64,000 nucleotides of DNA from Jacaranda mimosifolia (GCA_018894105.1 CM032128.1:24347001-24411000); one strand, 5' to 3'; shown: positions 1 to 11,642, counted from the first letter of the stretch. Program-made: numbers and translations. The notes: generated by a model from the sequence alone, not told the origin.

Positions 1-960
1 ATATTAAATTAAACTTAACAGATAAAGAAAAAAATTAAATCGATAAAAATAGGAAAACAAACAAAGAAAAAAGTGAACATATGTCTGCTTCTCCCGCACC
101 CGGTGCGGCATTGAGGAAGTTGCATTTAGGAAAGGTCTGTACCAATTTCTTAACCATAAGATAAGTTGTCTGAAAATTGTACAATGGAAATGAAATAAGG
201 ACTGTGAGTTTACTTAGATAGGCGCCAGCTACTGGGGAATCAATTCCCTGACTTGTCCAGCCAAAAACATGTTGCTCACTAAAGTACAACTATGTATGTA
301 GCCACTGTGAAATTAATCCATGAACTTTAATTTTTTTTGCATCCTTTTTGCCCATACTATTCAATAAATAATTTCATAACTAAGTGCACACATCTGTGTT
401 ATTAGTCTACAGATTAACCCATCTTTAATGTGACAAAAATTTAACTATACAAGAATATGAGCAAGAAATTACTCAGATTTGGATTTAACAATCATTTCTC
501 GTATTGCTAGAGGTGTGGTAGCCTTGAAGAATGAGTTTGGTTGATTTGTGTATTAATTTATGTAGTGTTGTATATTTTCTATAATTATGTGAACTTATTA
601 ATATATTGTAATGTGCAAGTGTGGACACTTTAAAATTATTTTCTATATTTATTTATGTAATGTGCAAGCGTGGACTTAAATATACATATATACATATATA
701 TATTAATGTCCGAGTGTGGACATTCTGCATTATTTTCTATATTTATTGATGTAATGTGCAAGTGTGGTCATATTAATATATTTTGGGAGTAAGGTTGATT
801 TTGTGAATTACCAAAGTCTGCTCATTGGTTCCAAAGTGACATGCGGGATAATACATAAACATTAAGATAGTTTAAAATGACATTACATTAGTTCAAACTG
901 AAAAAAGGCTAGTACAATCTAATCATTCAATACATCCTAATAGCAAATCCATTGTAAGCA
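1..960. other. AT-rich intergenic DNA
   Basis: Apart from the short repeat block at about 607-775, I see no recognisable gene here. An 84-codon open frame on the - strand (35-289) has no family motif I recognise and no clear splice context, so I do not call it. Confidence 0.5.
607..775. repeat. Degenerate tandem repeat, unit about 48 bp
   Basis: Four imperfect units begin near 607, 656, 704 and 750. Each carries a core close to TGTAATGTGCAAGTGTGGAC, and most are followed by an AT-rich stretch containing TTTTCTATATTTATT. Spacing between cores is 46-49 bp. The third unit is the most diverged and is preceded by a TACATATA-type stretch. The block lies in gene-free DNA. Confidence 0.7.
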
Positions 961-1480
961 TCAGAAGCTAATCTTACACAAACTTAATGCGAGAAAAACT
1001 ACCAATGTTATCAAGATACCACAAACGAGGCATGACAAACAACAATACAATCCTACTGCTATCGTTATATTATGGCGCGAATTTTCAACACTTGAAGGGG
1101 GTGAAGTAGTATTCATATGAGCTGAATGAAGACGATCGATTAACATTGACGAAGAAGGAATGATGCCGCTTTGCACTTGGGATGATGAGCCTTCTTTACC
1201 ATTGTAGTTATGGGATTGGGGTGCTTCCTAAATTTGAGATGAGATTGACCACCCATGAATGTCAATGGAGTATCTGCAAATCGGTCATTGTAGAGTATAA
1301 GGTAGAGGTGTGCATATCTATTTTGCCCTAATTGATCAGCTCATATGAACCAAAACTCAAGTTTCTTATCAACCAGACACTTGTAATAGTATCTCCCTGG
1401 ATTTTGTGCTTCAGGACTGGCTCGTAAGAACAACATGGTACCATTACCATAATAATATGGAATAGCATGTTCCTTCACCA
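961..1480 (-). pseudogene. GRF-type zinc-finger protein remnant
   Basis: Read on the - strand, about 1480-1340 encodes a stretch containing SPEAQNPGRYYYKCLVDKK followed by an aromatic-rich LEFWF. This matches the second half of the plant GRF zinc finger (NPGR-x-[FY]-Y-x-C, then an aromatic stretch). A stop follows at once. Lower down (1176-961) an open 71-codon segment has a Ser/Pro-rich part and then a hydrophobic C-terminal segment (CCLSCLVCGILITLVVFLAL) that would be a membrane anchor. GRF-finger proteins with C-terminal transmembrane segments are common, often repetitive, in eudicot genomes. The first half of the finger and an initiator are not visible and stops interrupt the frame, so this is a decayed gene or transposon-carried fragment. 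Confidence 0.45.
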
Positions 1481-2500
1481 TCTAATTCAATAAAATAGAC
1501 AAGTATCTTGATAAGCATACTAAATTTAAATACAACATAGTAGCATATGTAAATAAGCATTATGAATTCTCAAGATTGGGTTTTCTTTGCAACCTACTAG
1601 TTTTAAATTTTATCATTTTCTCAAAAAATGTATCAAATTTTAAATCAAATCAACTAAAATCATTTACGTGAAATAATTCGGACAACTTTATCATATTTAT
1701 CAAAATAGTATCCCATTTGAAATTCCACTGATATTTATGTAATATGCCATAAAAATAAAAATAAAATGAGAAGATGCAATTTTTGCAACTTTTTTGAGTA
1801 AATTTAAAATCTATAAATTAGTACACAAGAGAAGCACTACAAATTCACTAAAAAACCCACTTCATGCAAAAAATCAATCAACTAAATAATGCTAACAAGT
1901 CTCGAATTAAACAGGAAAAAACCCATCAAAAAAGTAAACCCACTAGTTTAGTAATTTTCAAATAGGAAGCCAACCACGTAAACTGAAGATGCCGATGAGT
2001 TGGTAAGGAATTAGTTAGGTGGACAACATGCAAACTTTGGTTTTTTTGGGAGGAGTGTTAGGTGCTAGTAGGAGAAATTTAACAAGGATATAAGAAAAAG
2101 AATCTATTTTACAATGCCAGCATGAAAATGTGCACAACTTGTTTATGGTATAAAGAGAAGAGAAAGAATTGCTTGTATTTTTTTAATCAAGGATAGCATG
2201 GTCAATTCATGGGAATAATCAAATGGCAAGGACTATTATACCTCCAACCAAACAACAAGCATGTATGTATACTTACAAACAATCATGCAAACCAAACAAC
2301 ACTACAATAGTTAATAATTAAACACTTTATATGAGATAAGTTGTTAAGAGATAAATTCAAAATCCAACCAAATTTGCCCTCAAAGTCTTTGAGTATTCTA
2401 AGAGGGGCTCTATGAAAGTGGTGTTTGTTGACACATAGGGAGTTAGTAAAAAAAAAAAAAGAATTTTACTTTAGCTAAGGAGGAGAAAAGAGAAGATAAC
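1481..2500. other. AT-rich intergenic DNA, no gene seen
   Basis: The stretch is dominated by A and T, with short poly-A and poly-T runs. I see no coding frame of note, no RNA gene, and no element termini that I could pair. Confidence 0.5.
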
Positions 2501-5150
2501 TTCAATAGGAGTGTCAAGATGAGTTCTCAAGGTAAAGTTATTCTCTTACTCTTTAACTCTTTGGTTTATTTCTTTCTTCTTAGTTCATGCATTTTCAAGT
2601 TCTATCAAAGCTCCTTTGTAGTTAGTAAGTATTCCAAGGTCCTTGGTTGAATAAAAAAATGTTTGAGTCTAATCTTAGTTGAGTTCAGAAAATGAGTCTT
2701 CAATATGCCAATTGGATAGAGGCAGAAAAGGAGCCAATTGGGAGGCGCCATGGTCAATTGGCCATGTGTGCACAGTGGCAGAGCTTGGCACTTGCTTGAT
2801 GCCCGATGGGGTAGCTTGTGCAGCATAAGTTGGTGTTCCCATGTAGTGCTTAGGGTCGTCGCCTGTGGGGCATCGGCCTCGAGCTCCTTGGGTGGGCGCC
2901 CGCAGTTACTCATTGTCTAGCATTCGCGATGCTCATAAGTTAGTTCATGCTTGAGAGGGTTGCCTCCTAGGTGTTATAATGTATCTAGTTTCTCCTCTTA
3001 AGGTGCAATAAGTCCAAGCCTTAGAAAATTTTGAGGAATTTTTGAGTGAGAGTGAGACTACGAAGTCGTCTCTATTGTCCAGCTTTGACCCTAAAGATAA
3101 AACGTCTGAGGGTGTTTCTATCAAAGATGATAATTTTTCAAAGGCAATATGATTTAGGTGTTTACTTGAGCTGGAGAAGTCAGATGTCTTGAGACGTATG
3201 ATTTGTAATTCTGATGAACTTAAGTTTGTTTTTCCTTTTTCTCAAGAGAACATGATGTCACCTCCTAAAGGGTTTATTAAGATTTTTAGCAATTATTTCA
3301 CTTGTGGGTTCTCCCTTCCACCTGACCCTCTTTTGCTAGAAATGACGCGTAGCTATGCTGTGTGTTTAAGCTAGTTCGTGCCTAACTTTTTTGCTCTTTT
3401 GTAGGGTTTAGACAGCATTTAGTGAGTTGGGTCTGTTGGTATCTTTAGATAGCTACCACACCTTTTTTAGTGCATAAGGTGCCGAACGAAACTTTCTTTC
3501 ATTCTTTTCCCAAGCTGTAGTAAATTCTTGTATGGGCTACCTTCATCTAGAGGTTCTTGGAAGGATAGATTTTTCTTTGTTAGGAACGAGGGATAGAATG
3601 TTCCTTGCAAACGGAGTAATTCTCTTACTTTGATTCATCCTAGTCAAGTTCATCGCAACCTTTGCGCGAGTTTCATTGAAGGGGGATTATTTGATTCTCT
3701 TTTTTATGCCATTTATATGTTTTCTACTAGTACTTAGCATGTTTTGTTTTCTGATTCATGGCTCGGGCTTGTGCTCATTTATGCATCTTTATATGTTTAC
3801 ACATATTGCTTATATATTGGCTTAGTTCTCTTTCTCTTTGTTGACAGAAAAGAAGATTGACTTTGCTAAGATTCACACTCAAAGGGTGAAAGGAGGAATA
3901 TGTGAGAGATGTATTGTGGAGTAGCGTCATAGAGATATTACCGAGTGGTAGTAGTGGCAAATGAATGGTTTGGGTTTGATTTGGTTTATATGGGTTGGGT
4001 TTTATATGGATTAAGATAGATGGGTTGAAAGTGGGTTAGATTCAAAATGAGTTGAGTTGTGGGTTGAGTTAGGTTTGAAATGGTTCCAATAGAAAACAAA
4101 AAAATTGATTTAATTTACTTATTTAAAAAAAATAATTCAAAAGATCATAGCAATATTATTATGCCTTCTACACTCTATTTAATATACAATTTTACAACAT
4201 AATGAGATGATTTATTAAATTAATTAAAATTTTTGAATGGACCCATTTTGAACTCACTTAAAACCCTTTTTGAATCCAAATTTGATACAACCCATATAAA
4301 TCCCAACCCGTTCAAACCTATTTCTGAAATGTTGAACCCAACCCAACTCAAAATCATGTGGGTTGGGTTGAGCCCATGGGTTATAGCCCAAATTGACACC
4401 CATACTGAGTAGGCATCTCTGTAGCCCCTTAGGCCAGCGGCCGAGTGATGCGCGCACTCTACCAACTCTAGCGGTTGGTGCTCCTGCTATAGATGATGAG
4501 GTTGAGGTGTTGCTTTCCATTCTTGTGGAGAAACATGCTTACAATCTTACTACTTGCCCATATTCTATTTGTCATTTTCATGCTTGTAAGGGTAAATGGA
4601 TTTTTTGTTATGGTTTGCAGTGAAGTTGTGGAATGAAATCCCACTGGGATGTTGATGAGACTGCATTTAATACGAACCACATATGGGGCATGGTGTGCAA
4701 ATATGATTAAGGAAGGTTGGAGTTATTCTCTTTTTCCCAATTAACAAAGATAGTTGCTATCGATTTTTGCGTAGGTATGAATTATCCTTTTGTTTTAGTT
4801 CTTTCCTTTTTTTGTTATTTCTGCTATGATTGTTTAATTTTGGAGCATTTTTGTATTTTCCATCACAGGGATGGAACTTAGTCGAGCAGATTTCTCGTCG
4901 AGTAGAGGAAGCTCTGTCCACAACAAAACATCTTAAGGATGAAGTTGCCGAAGTAGTTAAGAAGCATAGCGGGAATAAGGAAGAGTTGTCTCAACTACTT
5001 AAGGAGCATGAATGCTTGAGGGCAAAGTATATAAAGTAGGTGAAGAGCGGAGAGAAATTTAGTGGTTCTGATGTTGAGAAAATCTTCATTAATGCTACCA
5101 CTCGTGAGGAAGCTATTAAGGAGCTCAGAGTCTAATGAATTTTTTGAAGT
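2500..5150 (+). pseudogene. Remnant of Tat-type Ty3/gypsy accessory ORF
   Basis: Two pieces on the + strand resemble the accessory protein carried by Tat-lineage Ty3/gypsy elements (the 'putative gypsy type transposon' family). The first (about 3012-3375) has an acidic Ser-rich lead and then a segment with FIKIFSNYFTCGFSLPPDPL, close to the family's aromatic-x2-GLRLP-x-HP core. The second (4830-5130) encodes a charged coiled coil (EEALSTTKHLKDEVAEVVKK) like the C-terminal half of these proteins. Stops and a 456-bp MITE at 3949-4404 break the frame. GC-rich patches flank it (2730-2910 and 5690-5850). In Tat elements this ORF is antisense to gag-pol. The gag-like pieces on the - strand at 6.6-8.6 kb are therefore plausibly the same old element, with its pol lost. 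Confidence 0.4.
3949..4404. mobile_element. hAT-type MITE, 456 bp
   Basis: The ends are imperfect inverted repeats. The left end reads TAGTAGTGGCAAATGAATGG, and the right end read backwards gives TATGGGTGTCAATTTGGGC. Both ends continue into GGGTTGGGTT-type sequence with an AT-rich centre. The flanks carry an 8-bp duplication, CCGAGTGG (3941-3948) and CTGAGTAG (4405-4412), with six of eight bases matching. An 8-bp duplication is the hAT signature. It carries no coding capacity. It splits the accessory-ORF remnant, so it inserted after that element. Confidence 0.65.
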
Positions 5151-6639
5151 AGTGGAAACAGGGGCAATACTGATTTATAAGCAAACTATTTAGAGTTGTT
5201 GCCATATTCTGGGTGAGACTGGGTGGTATTATGAAGAAGATTTGTTAAGGTTGGATCCCACCATTCCAATGAATATTGTTGTTAAAGAATCTGAGATAGG
5301 CCCTAACAATGGAGTAGGGGTTACAACACATATGACTCCGCAGGAATAAAGATGTATATTTAGGATGGCATTAGTGAGTAATATTTATCTCTAAAAAGTT
5401 GTTTATTAATTTTCCTTTCGTATTGAGGTCCTCAAAGGCTAAGTATTAGCTAGATGTTTTAATAGTTTTTTTTTTTCATTTGATTAAAAGAATAATTTCT
5501 TTTTTGTTTGTGTTTATTTTGCATTCAAGCGAATGCATGATTAATCATATTGCATACTTATACTCTACAAACTTGAGAGTAAAAGATATCAAATCATTAT
5601 TATAAATGTTGGAGGGAAAATGCATCGTGAGTATTTATCTGAGACGTTAGATTTAGGCGCACACAAAATGACAACATGCTAAAATAGGATGTCGACACAA
5701 AGGCGAGGCATCGTACTGGGGCGCTTGCTGGGTGCTCGACCAAGACGCTCACTCGCGTCTGTTGTGCAAGAGGTCTCAAGCACCTATAGGGTGCCTCCTC
5801 TGCTGGGACTCCCTAGGGCTGGGGCATCTACACACAAGAGGTGCGTGGGCGCTCGGTACTCAATCCCCTGGCAAGTGCATGGCTTTGGAGTGATTTCTTT
5901 TTTTATGACTTTTTGCTGACTCTAAAATGGACACTGCCTTCAATAGTTATGTTGAGAATTTGGAAATTTTTTAGTAATGAAGCGTGAAAAATGCTTCAGC
6001 ATATTTGTGAAGTAGAAGTGATTACTAACATTAAGTGAGATAAGATTATTTTAGGATGGCATGGAGCTCTCTTCTCAGTATCTTCATTAGGGATTTTCTG
6101 AGAGGCTCCATAGTAAGTACATGGTAACGTACAAAGTCACCAAACTTAAGGATTTTCCTTGAAATATTTTCTAAGTGTTGGAGTGTTGATTTCCTTTGCT
6201 GGATGACTTAGGTGTCTTCCAATATGGTCTTCAATGACTGTATTCAAAATGTTGCCACGTATTCATAAAGGGAATCAATAATGGAATTCTTTAGGTGCCC
6301 TGAACTCCCGAATGGAGTCTTTAGAGGACTTTTTTAGGATGCCTTGACTTTTTCAGAGGATAACCACCACGTACCTCCTAGGAGGCCAATAGTGGGTTGC
6401 ATTGGCTACTACGTGCCCTAGGAGAATCATTATAGTAAGTTTACTCTTGGTGACTACCACGTGCTCTTTACACTCCTCGAAGAGCTATATAGTGGGCTTA
6501 TTTCTAAAGCTGCTTCTAAATACTCCTTAATTTTTAAAAGATGCAAATTCATAGAAGAGACGTAATATGTAGAATATGAAATAGTTTGCATTAGGTAAGG
6601 AAATATTAATGAAGAACTAATACTGTCCCCAAGTGGGTA

Positions 6640-8640
6640 CACTTCACTTAAATTTAAAGGAGAACATAGAAAAAGACTTAAAATTAAAGATACTCTTATG
6701 AGAGGCATGGAGTACTCTCAAGCATAGCATTATGGTTGAGTTGGCCAGCATATACATAGATGACCCCTTCAATGCAGCACCAAGTGCTAAATTTTCAATG
6801 ATGTCTCCTGGGTTGCTCTGATCATGCATATCGTTGGAACTAAATTCATGTTGGCAGTTAGGGTAGAGCTCCTTCCTTGATCACAAACATCCCTTGGGTG
6901 GCTCCTCATGACTCATCCCTTATTCGCCATGAGATTGTTCTCTAATGGAGTTCTTTCACTTGTCCATGCATTTGGTGATGTATCCTCGCTAGATTAATGC
7001 TTTACTTTGGTCTTTCAGGCTCCAACATTGTTATGTTGTATGCCCACTAAGGCTATAGAAGTTGCAGTATCCTAGAAATTCGCGCTTTCTTGGCCTCCTA
7101 ACATCCATGGGAGGAATCTGATCAAGCCTTAGAATGCTACAGCTTGCAGCATTTCTATCATATTGGTTGTAAGAGGCATGTAATGGTATGTTATCCGTCT
7201 AGTTTTTGTGTGTTTGTAACTTATTTCCGCTCTGAGCTGACTCTCAGGTCCATCACTCTATATCTGCCAGTGTTTTGAGGAGTAATCGCTTCTTGATTCC
7301 TCTTTTTCTTTATCCTTCTGGGATTAGGGCTTCTTTAGAAGTTCAATTAGGCCACCTTTTGTGGGTTCTAGTATATTCGAAGACCTTGGGCACTTCAATA
7401 CTTCATCAGGTGTCGTTATTTCATTCTTCCTTTGACGAAGTTAATAGCTAAAGCTTGTATGTGTGGCCACTTCTATGTTGCTCCCTTCTTGGTAGTAGTG
7501 TCACCTATCTTGTTAGATCCTCCTCAGCGCATCCAAAGCATTCTGGTGGTGGAGTAGTCATGTTCGTCATCGATGGAGTGCTAATTGGTGAGCTTTTGGT
7601 GTTTTCCAAAAGGTGAACAACCAGACCTGTGCTTTTGAACTTTAGGATCATTTGAGGATCATTCAGCTCCTACATTATGTACTCTCCAAAATGTCCCAAT
7701 TGGATCCACCTTTCAATTTCATCCTTTAGGTATCTACACCACTCGGTAGTTTGTCTACAATGTTCGTGAAAAAGGCACAATTTATTCATCTTCTACTTTT
7801 TTGTCTTCTTCGTCACCTTCTAAGGAAGATGCACATCGTAACCACGTCGCAATGCTTCCTATAGAATCTCTTCTCGAGGAACGGTGAGTAGGGTGTAGAC
7901 AGTTAACACCTGGGATTGGTTATGCCCATGCGCTTTAGGCTCTTTGCTCTGATCTTGCTTTTCGTTGGTTGGTCCAATCTTGCTTTTCGTTGGTTGGTCT
8001 GTGTTCCTTCATTTAAGTAACTGCTGAGGATAGGGACAAGTCTTTGACGTCACCTAGGATGTATAGTGCTAGCAGGCATCCAACTAAAAGGGCTTTCCTA
8101 AGAATAAAACTAAAAAGTCTCAATTGGATTGAAGAAAGAGGAATGGAGCTTCGCTCAGCGTCTGTCCATTGGGTGTTCAACTTTAGAAGGGCTTCCTCCA
8201 TACTGAACGATTGAATTGGCCAAGGCTCGAGTGGTAACACTTCAGCAAACTTGTCAGTATTTCTGGAGTTAGCAACATTGCGAGATCTCTGGGGAGCAAC
8301 GCCTGGTTCGTATGTGCTTCTCTTAGGGGGGTGAATGCACTAGGGAGCGGCTTCGATATTGCTTGTGAAGGTGCCTTTGGTTGGTAGCTCTCCACATCCT
8401 CAACTATCGTTGTCACTTAGGTATTCCTTCTTCTTCTTTTGAGTTTCTCATAGACGATACCAAAATGATGTTGTGCAGAATTAGAGTGAGGTCCCTTCTA
8501 GAAAACAGTAGAGTGTTAGTTCGTCTTCTTAGAATGCACACAGAGAGATATTCTCTTCTCGAGAGTTCTTCCACTTTGAGAAATTTGGTCAATGATTTCT
8601 TGTGTCCCATTTTCTTCAGGACTTGGCATTTATAGATTTT
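6640..8640 (-). pseudogene. Ty3/gypsy (Tat-like) gag remnant
   Basis: Read on the - strand this region keeps two copies of a motif typical of Tat-lineage gag: an aromatic/His-rich CxFH-like segment, GH-x-T-x2-C, then LKDEIE and a Gly-aromatic turn. One (about 7800-7640) includes TEWCRYLKDEIERWIQLGHF. The other (about 7100-6950) has GHTT and LKDQSKALI, interrupted by stops. Between and around them are short open stretches (8610-8413, 8416-8183, 8240-8013) without a continuous frame. No protease or reverse transcriptase is recognisable downstream. LTRs could not be paired by eye. Confidence 0.45.
7952..8000. repeat. 25-bp direct duplication
   Basis: The block ATCTTGCTTTTCGTTGGTTG plus GTC(C/T) occurs at 7952 and again at 7977, with one base difference. 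It lies in the gag remnant and looks like a local slippage or duplication event. Confidence 0.8.
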
Positions 8641-8809
8641 AGTCTTGATAGGTTCAGACCCATTAGGGTTTTTATGCTATTTTGGTGGGCTTGGCTTGTC
8701 TTTGGGCTCTCTAGCTCATTTATTTAGTTAATTGATTTTAGTTGGTCATATTTAATTAAATTACCAAAATATCCTTAGATCCATTTTTAGTTACATCATA
8801 AAGGTAGCA

Positions 8810-9180
8810 CTTAAGCTCGAATTTTTTAGGATGATTTTGATAAGAGGCTATTCAATTTTATCATAAGCTTTTGCAAGTTCAACTTTGAAAGCTATATAAC
8901 TTTTTTTCTTTTTTATTGTGGAGGTAATGCATGATTTGTTGAGTTAAAATAAAGTTATCATAAATACTTCTACCTTGAATAAAAGCAATCTGAAAAAGAG
9001 ATAACTCTATCAAGACTTTTAATCTATTAGTCAAAATCTTGTGGATGATCTTATGTGTAGAAGTAGAGACTAATTATCGAAATTGATCAACTTTGCAGTC
9101 TTTCTCATATTTTGGAATCAAAGCAACAAAAGTATGATTCAATGCTCTCAGTATAAAACTAGATTTGAAGAAATGAGGAT
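8810..9180 (-). pseudogene. L1-type LINE reverse transcriptase fragment
   Basis: On the - strand from about 9180, a run of codons reads LNHTFVALIPKYEKDCKVDQ, then KIIHKILTNRLK, then QIAFIQGRSIYDNFILTQQI. These are the successive N-terminal blocks of plant L1-type non-LTR reverse transcriptases (ALIPK; KI..K.L.NRLK; Q.AF..GR.I.DN). In-frame stops follow before the catalytic block. The fragment stops near 8810 without a recognisable 3' half. Confidence 0.65.
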
Positions 9181-9331
9181 TGTTATTACTTTTTATATAT
9201 GCCATTAGTGAACACTTCCATATTCTCACTTATTTTTATGCTAATATTTTTTTTTGTTATTAATGATACTTGTTAAGTGAGAATAATTCTTATTTTATCA
9301 TAATATAACTTGATAGTAATACGAAGAGTGA

Positions 9332-9444
9332 ATTATTTTTTATTTATACGCACGTATACTGAGTGTCTGTTAAGTTCGAACCCCCGACCTCACACTTTAT
9401 GTGTGAGACTTATGTCATTTGGTCAAAGACCACTTGGGTATAAA
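9332..9444 (-). mobile_element. tRNA-derived SINE copy 1
   Basis: On the - strand the element has a tRNA-like head. A GTC...ATGACATAAGTC stretch stands at the box A position, followed by a hairpin (CTCACAC...GTGTGAG) and a strong box B with flank, GGTCGGGGGTTCGAAC. A short non-tRNA tail ends in TAAATAAAAAATAATT. It is bracketed by AAGAGTGA at 9324-9331 and 9445-9452, a plausible target-site duplication. The same head and tail order recurs at 61980-62073. RNA polymerase III would read it from right to left. Confidence 0.65.
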
Positions 9445-9619
9445 AAGAGTGACTTAAATTATCATTATTGATAATGACACGTTTATAGTAACAAACTAAT
9501 AACAGTAATATTGTCTTCATGATTTGTAATATGATTTTTATTATCATTAAACATATATTGCTGATCATCTTGATTGGTCAGTATCGAAAACTTTTATAGA
9601 ATTCAACTGGGAATCAAAC

Positions 9620-10390
9620 GGTTATAGACTTTTGTTTGATACAAAAGAGAAGGGAGCGTTTTTATATCTCGAGGAATGGAGCACGCAAAGTTCTAGATTT
9701 TCTTCATCTTTTACCACATTATGGAACAGATTTTCAAAATCATCACCCAATCTTATAGGCAATTTGTTTAAAAAATGACTTATTTTTGTTTCTTTCCACC
9801 ATAATCTACGTGTTTTTTCAAAGCTTGAGTCCAAGTGAAAGAGGATCATGAATAAAAATCTATCTTGTAAAACCAGAAACAATTGATCCATTTTTATTTC
9901 TACAATGAAAGCAATGTAGCAAATTCTATTGTTGAAAGTGGTATCCATGTTCACTTTGATCCATCTAGCTTCGGGTTTGTGCCAATGCACCCCTATTACA
10001 CCTTTTCTTAGTAGCATTCTGTTAGTTTACCTTGCCATGATATGCTCCCTAATTGATCTTTCAAACTTTTTGAGTACCACATGCTAAACAACAAAAGGTT
10101 TAGCATGAGTAATAACATTCCTAAATCTCTAAACAACTTTCATAGCCTGAGGACCTTTTTTTGAATAGTTTAGAGAAAAAAATTTCTATGATTGAAAAGG
10201 ATGATCTTGATCCAATTTTGAATTGGATCATTTCTTAACAGTGAGACATTAAAGTTCCATTTTAGAAGTGAACTAAATCAATTTTTAAAAATGGCAACAC
10301 AGAAAAATGTATCCAAAGTTCCCTTTCCAGTTCACAAATCGAGCATCCCAAGCTGCTAAGAGAGGATAGATGCTTAATCTTTTATGTAGT
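9620..10390 (-). pseudogene. LINE 3' fragment: zf-RVT and RNase H
   Basis: On the - strand, about 10380-10300 encodes a Cys/His-type segment (CSICELERELWIHFSVLPF), resembling the zinc-binding domain that follows reverse transcriptase in plant L1 LINEs. Further down, 10017-9622 holds an open frame that begins with HWHKPEARWIKVNMDTTFNN, matching the start of the LINE-type RNase H (W-x-P-x3-W-x-K-x-N-x-D). Stops lie between the two. The RNase H core beyond the first strand is poorly conserved. The fragment lies upstream, in its own orientation, of the reverse transcriptase piece at 8810-9180, the reverse of the normal order. The two may therefore come from different LINEs. Confidence 0.5.
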
Positions 10391-10546
10391 GCTCATTTAT
10401 AAAATAATCATAAACAACAAACATGACGTAATGAAATTCTAACTTATTTTAAACTCTTTCATATATTATTTTTAATAACATTTTCTTTTGGAATTTTTTT
10501 GAAAAGAAACATGTTTAATTGTTTTGGAATATCTTGAGTACCTTTA

Positions 10547-11642
10547 GGGCATGTTTACATTTAGTAATAAGGTTATATTGATTATTTTATATGGCCTACT
10601 AAATCATTTATTTTGTATGATTGCAGCCCATTAGTATTACTCAGCCTGATATTAATTTGGACTTTTTCATGATAAATTATCACACTCCCAAGGGTGTGAT
10701 AAACCAATCTCATCAAACCAGTTGCAACTACAACTTTTAAAATACCAAAAGTAACCCTAAAAACTTGAAACAAATTATCCAATTGCCATTTGCATGTTTC
10801 TCAATTTCATTGCCCCGTATACCCAATCTCCATTCACATCTTCTACTGCCTTAACACATCAGACTTCATAGCTAAGCTTTATTATGTAAATCCCATTACC
10901 AACATATCAAAGCAAGGAGAAGACCATTATTCGAAAAAGTTGTAATACTTTCTTGCTAAAAGTTTATTACCCTGATTCTATGGAAATTAGTTATGTTGGG
11001 ATGGCAATGGTTGTAGTGCAACTGCGATAGTGCCTACATTGATGACGGTGTCAATACCATGAAGAAGAGTAATATAAACTAAGAAAGGATTAAAACACAA
11101 AAAGAAACAAGAAAAAAAATTGAAGAAAATAATAGAAAAAATTGAAAAAGAAACAAAAAAAGAGAAAAAGGGAGAGAAAGACTGGAGAAGAGAAAAGGAG
11201 CAAAACAGAAACTACATTAATCGAAAAAGGAATGGAAAAATTAAGAAGTAAAAGAAAGGGTCCATTAATAAAAAGACAAAAAAATAAATAAGAAAGTTGA
11301 AAGATCAAAGATCATAATCGAAAAAGAGAGAGGGAGCGAAAAATCTGTATGAAAAAAAAAGGAGAGAGAAGGGGGGAAAATAGAGGAAGAAGAAAGAGAA
11401 AAATGGAAAAAGGAAAAAAATAAAATAAATAAATTTATTGATGAGGGCGTTTTAGTCAATTTAAGTTTAATCATTTAACTCAATCAATCAATATAAACAC
11501 AATGTAAAAGTATGTTACAATATCCTTCAATTAATCATATGAAGTATACATAGGATAATTAAAATAAAATAATCGCATCCTTCATTTAATCATACATTTC
11601 ATCAATCAATCGTTTATCCCATCCATCAAAGTAAACAAGCCC
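10547..11642. mobile_element. Tourist-like (PIF/Harbinger) element, 1.1 kb
   Basis: The ends form inverted repeats: GGGCATGTTTACATTTAGTA at the left, and GGGCTTGTTTACTTTGATGG when the right end is read backwards. Immediately outside lies TTA on both sides (10544-10546 and 11643-11645). A 3-bp TWA duplication with GGGC-starting ends is the PIF/Harbinger (Tourist) signature. No transposase is recognisable inside. The interior instead contains a 400-bp purine-rich tract. It is the first of two such elements stacked upstream of UBA2. Confidence 0.7.
11045..11420. repeat. Long purine-rich tract on the + strand
   Basis: For nearly 400 bases the + strand is overwhelmingly A and G, mixing (A)n, GAAAAA, GAGAGA and GGGAGAG motifs. 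The reverse strand is open for 70-odd codons in two frames, but these read as Phe/Ser/Leu low-complexity and are not genes. The tract lies inside the Tourist-like element. Confidence 0.8.

Noticed and set aside
11090..11474. Two - strand frames rich in Phe, Leu and Ser
   Set aside because: They are produced by the purine-rich tract and carry no protein signature.
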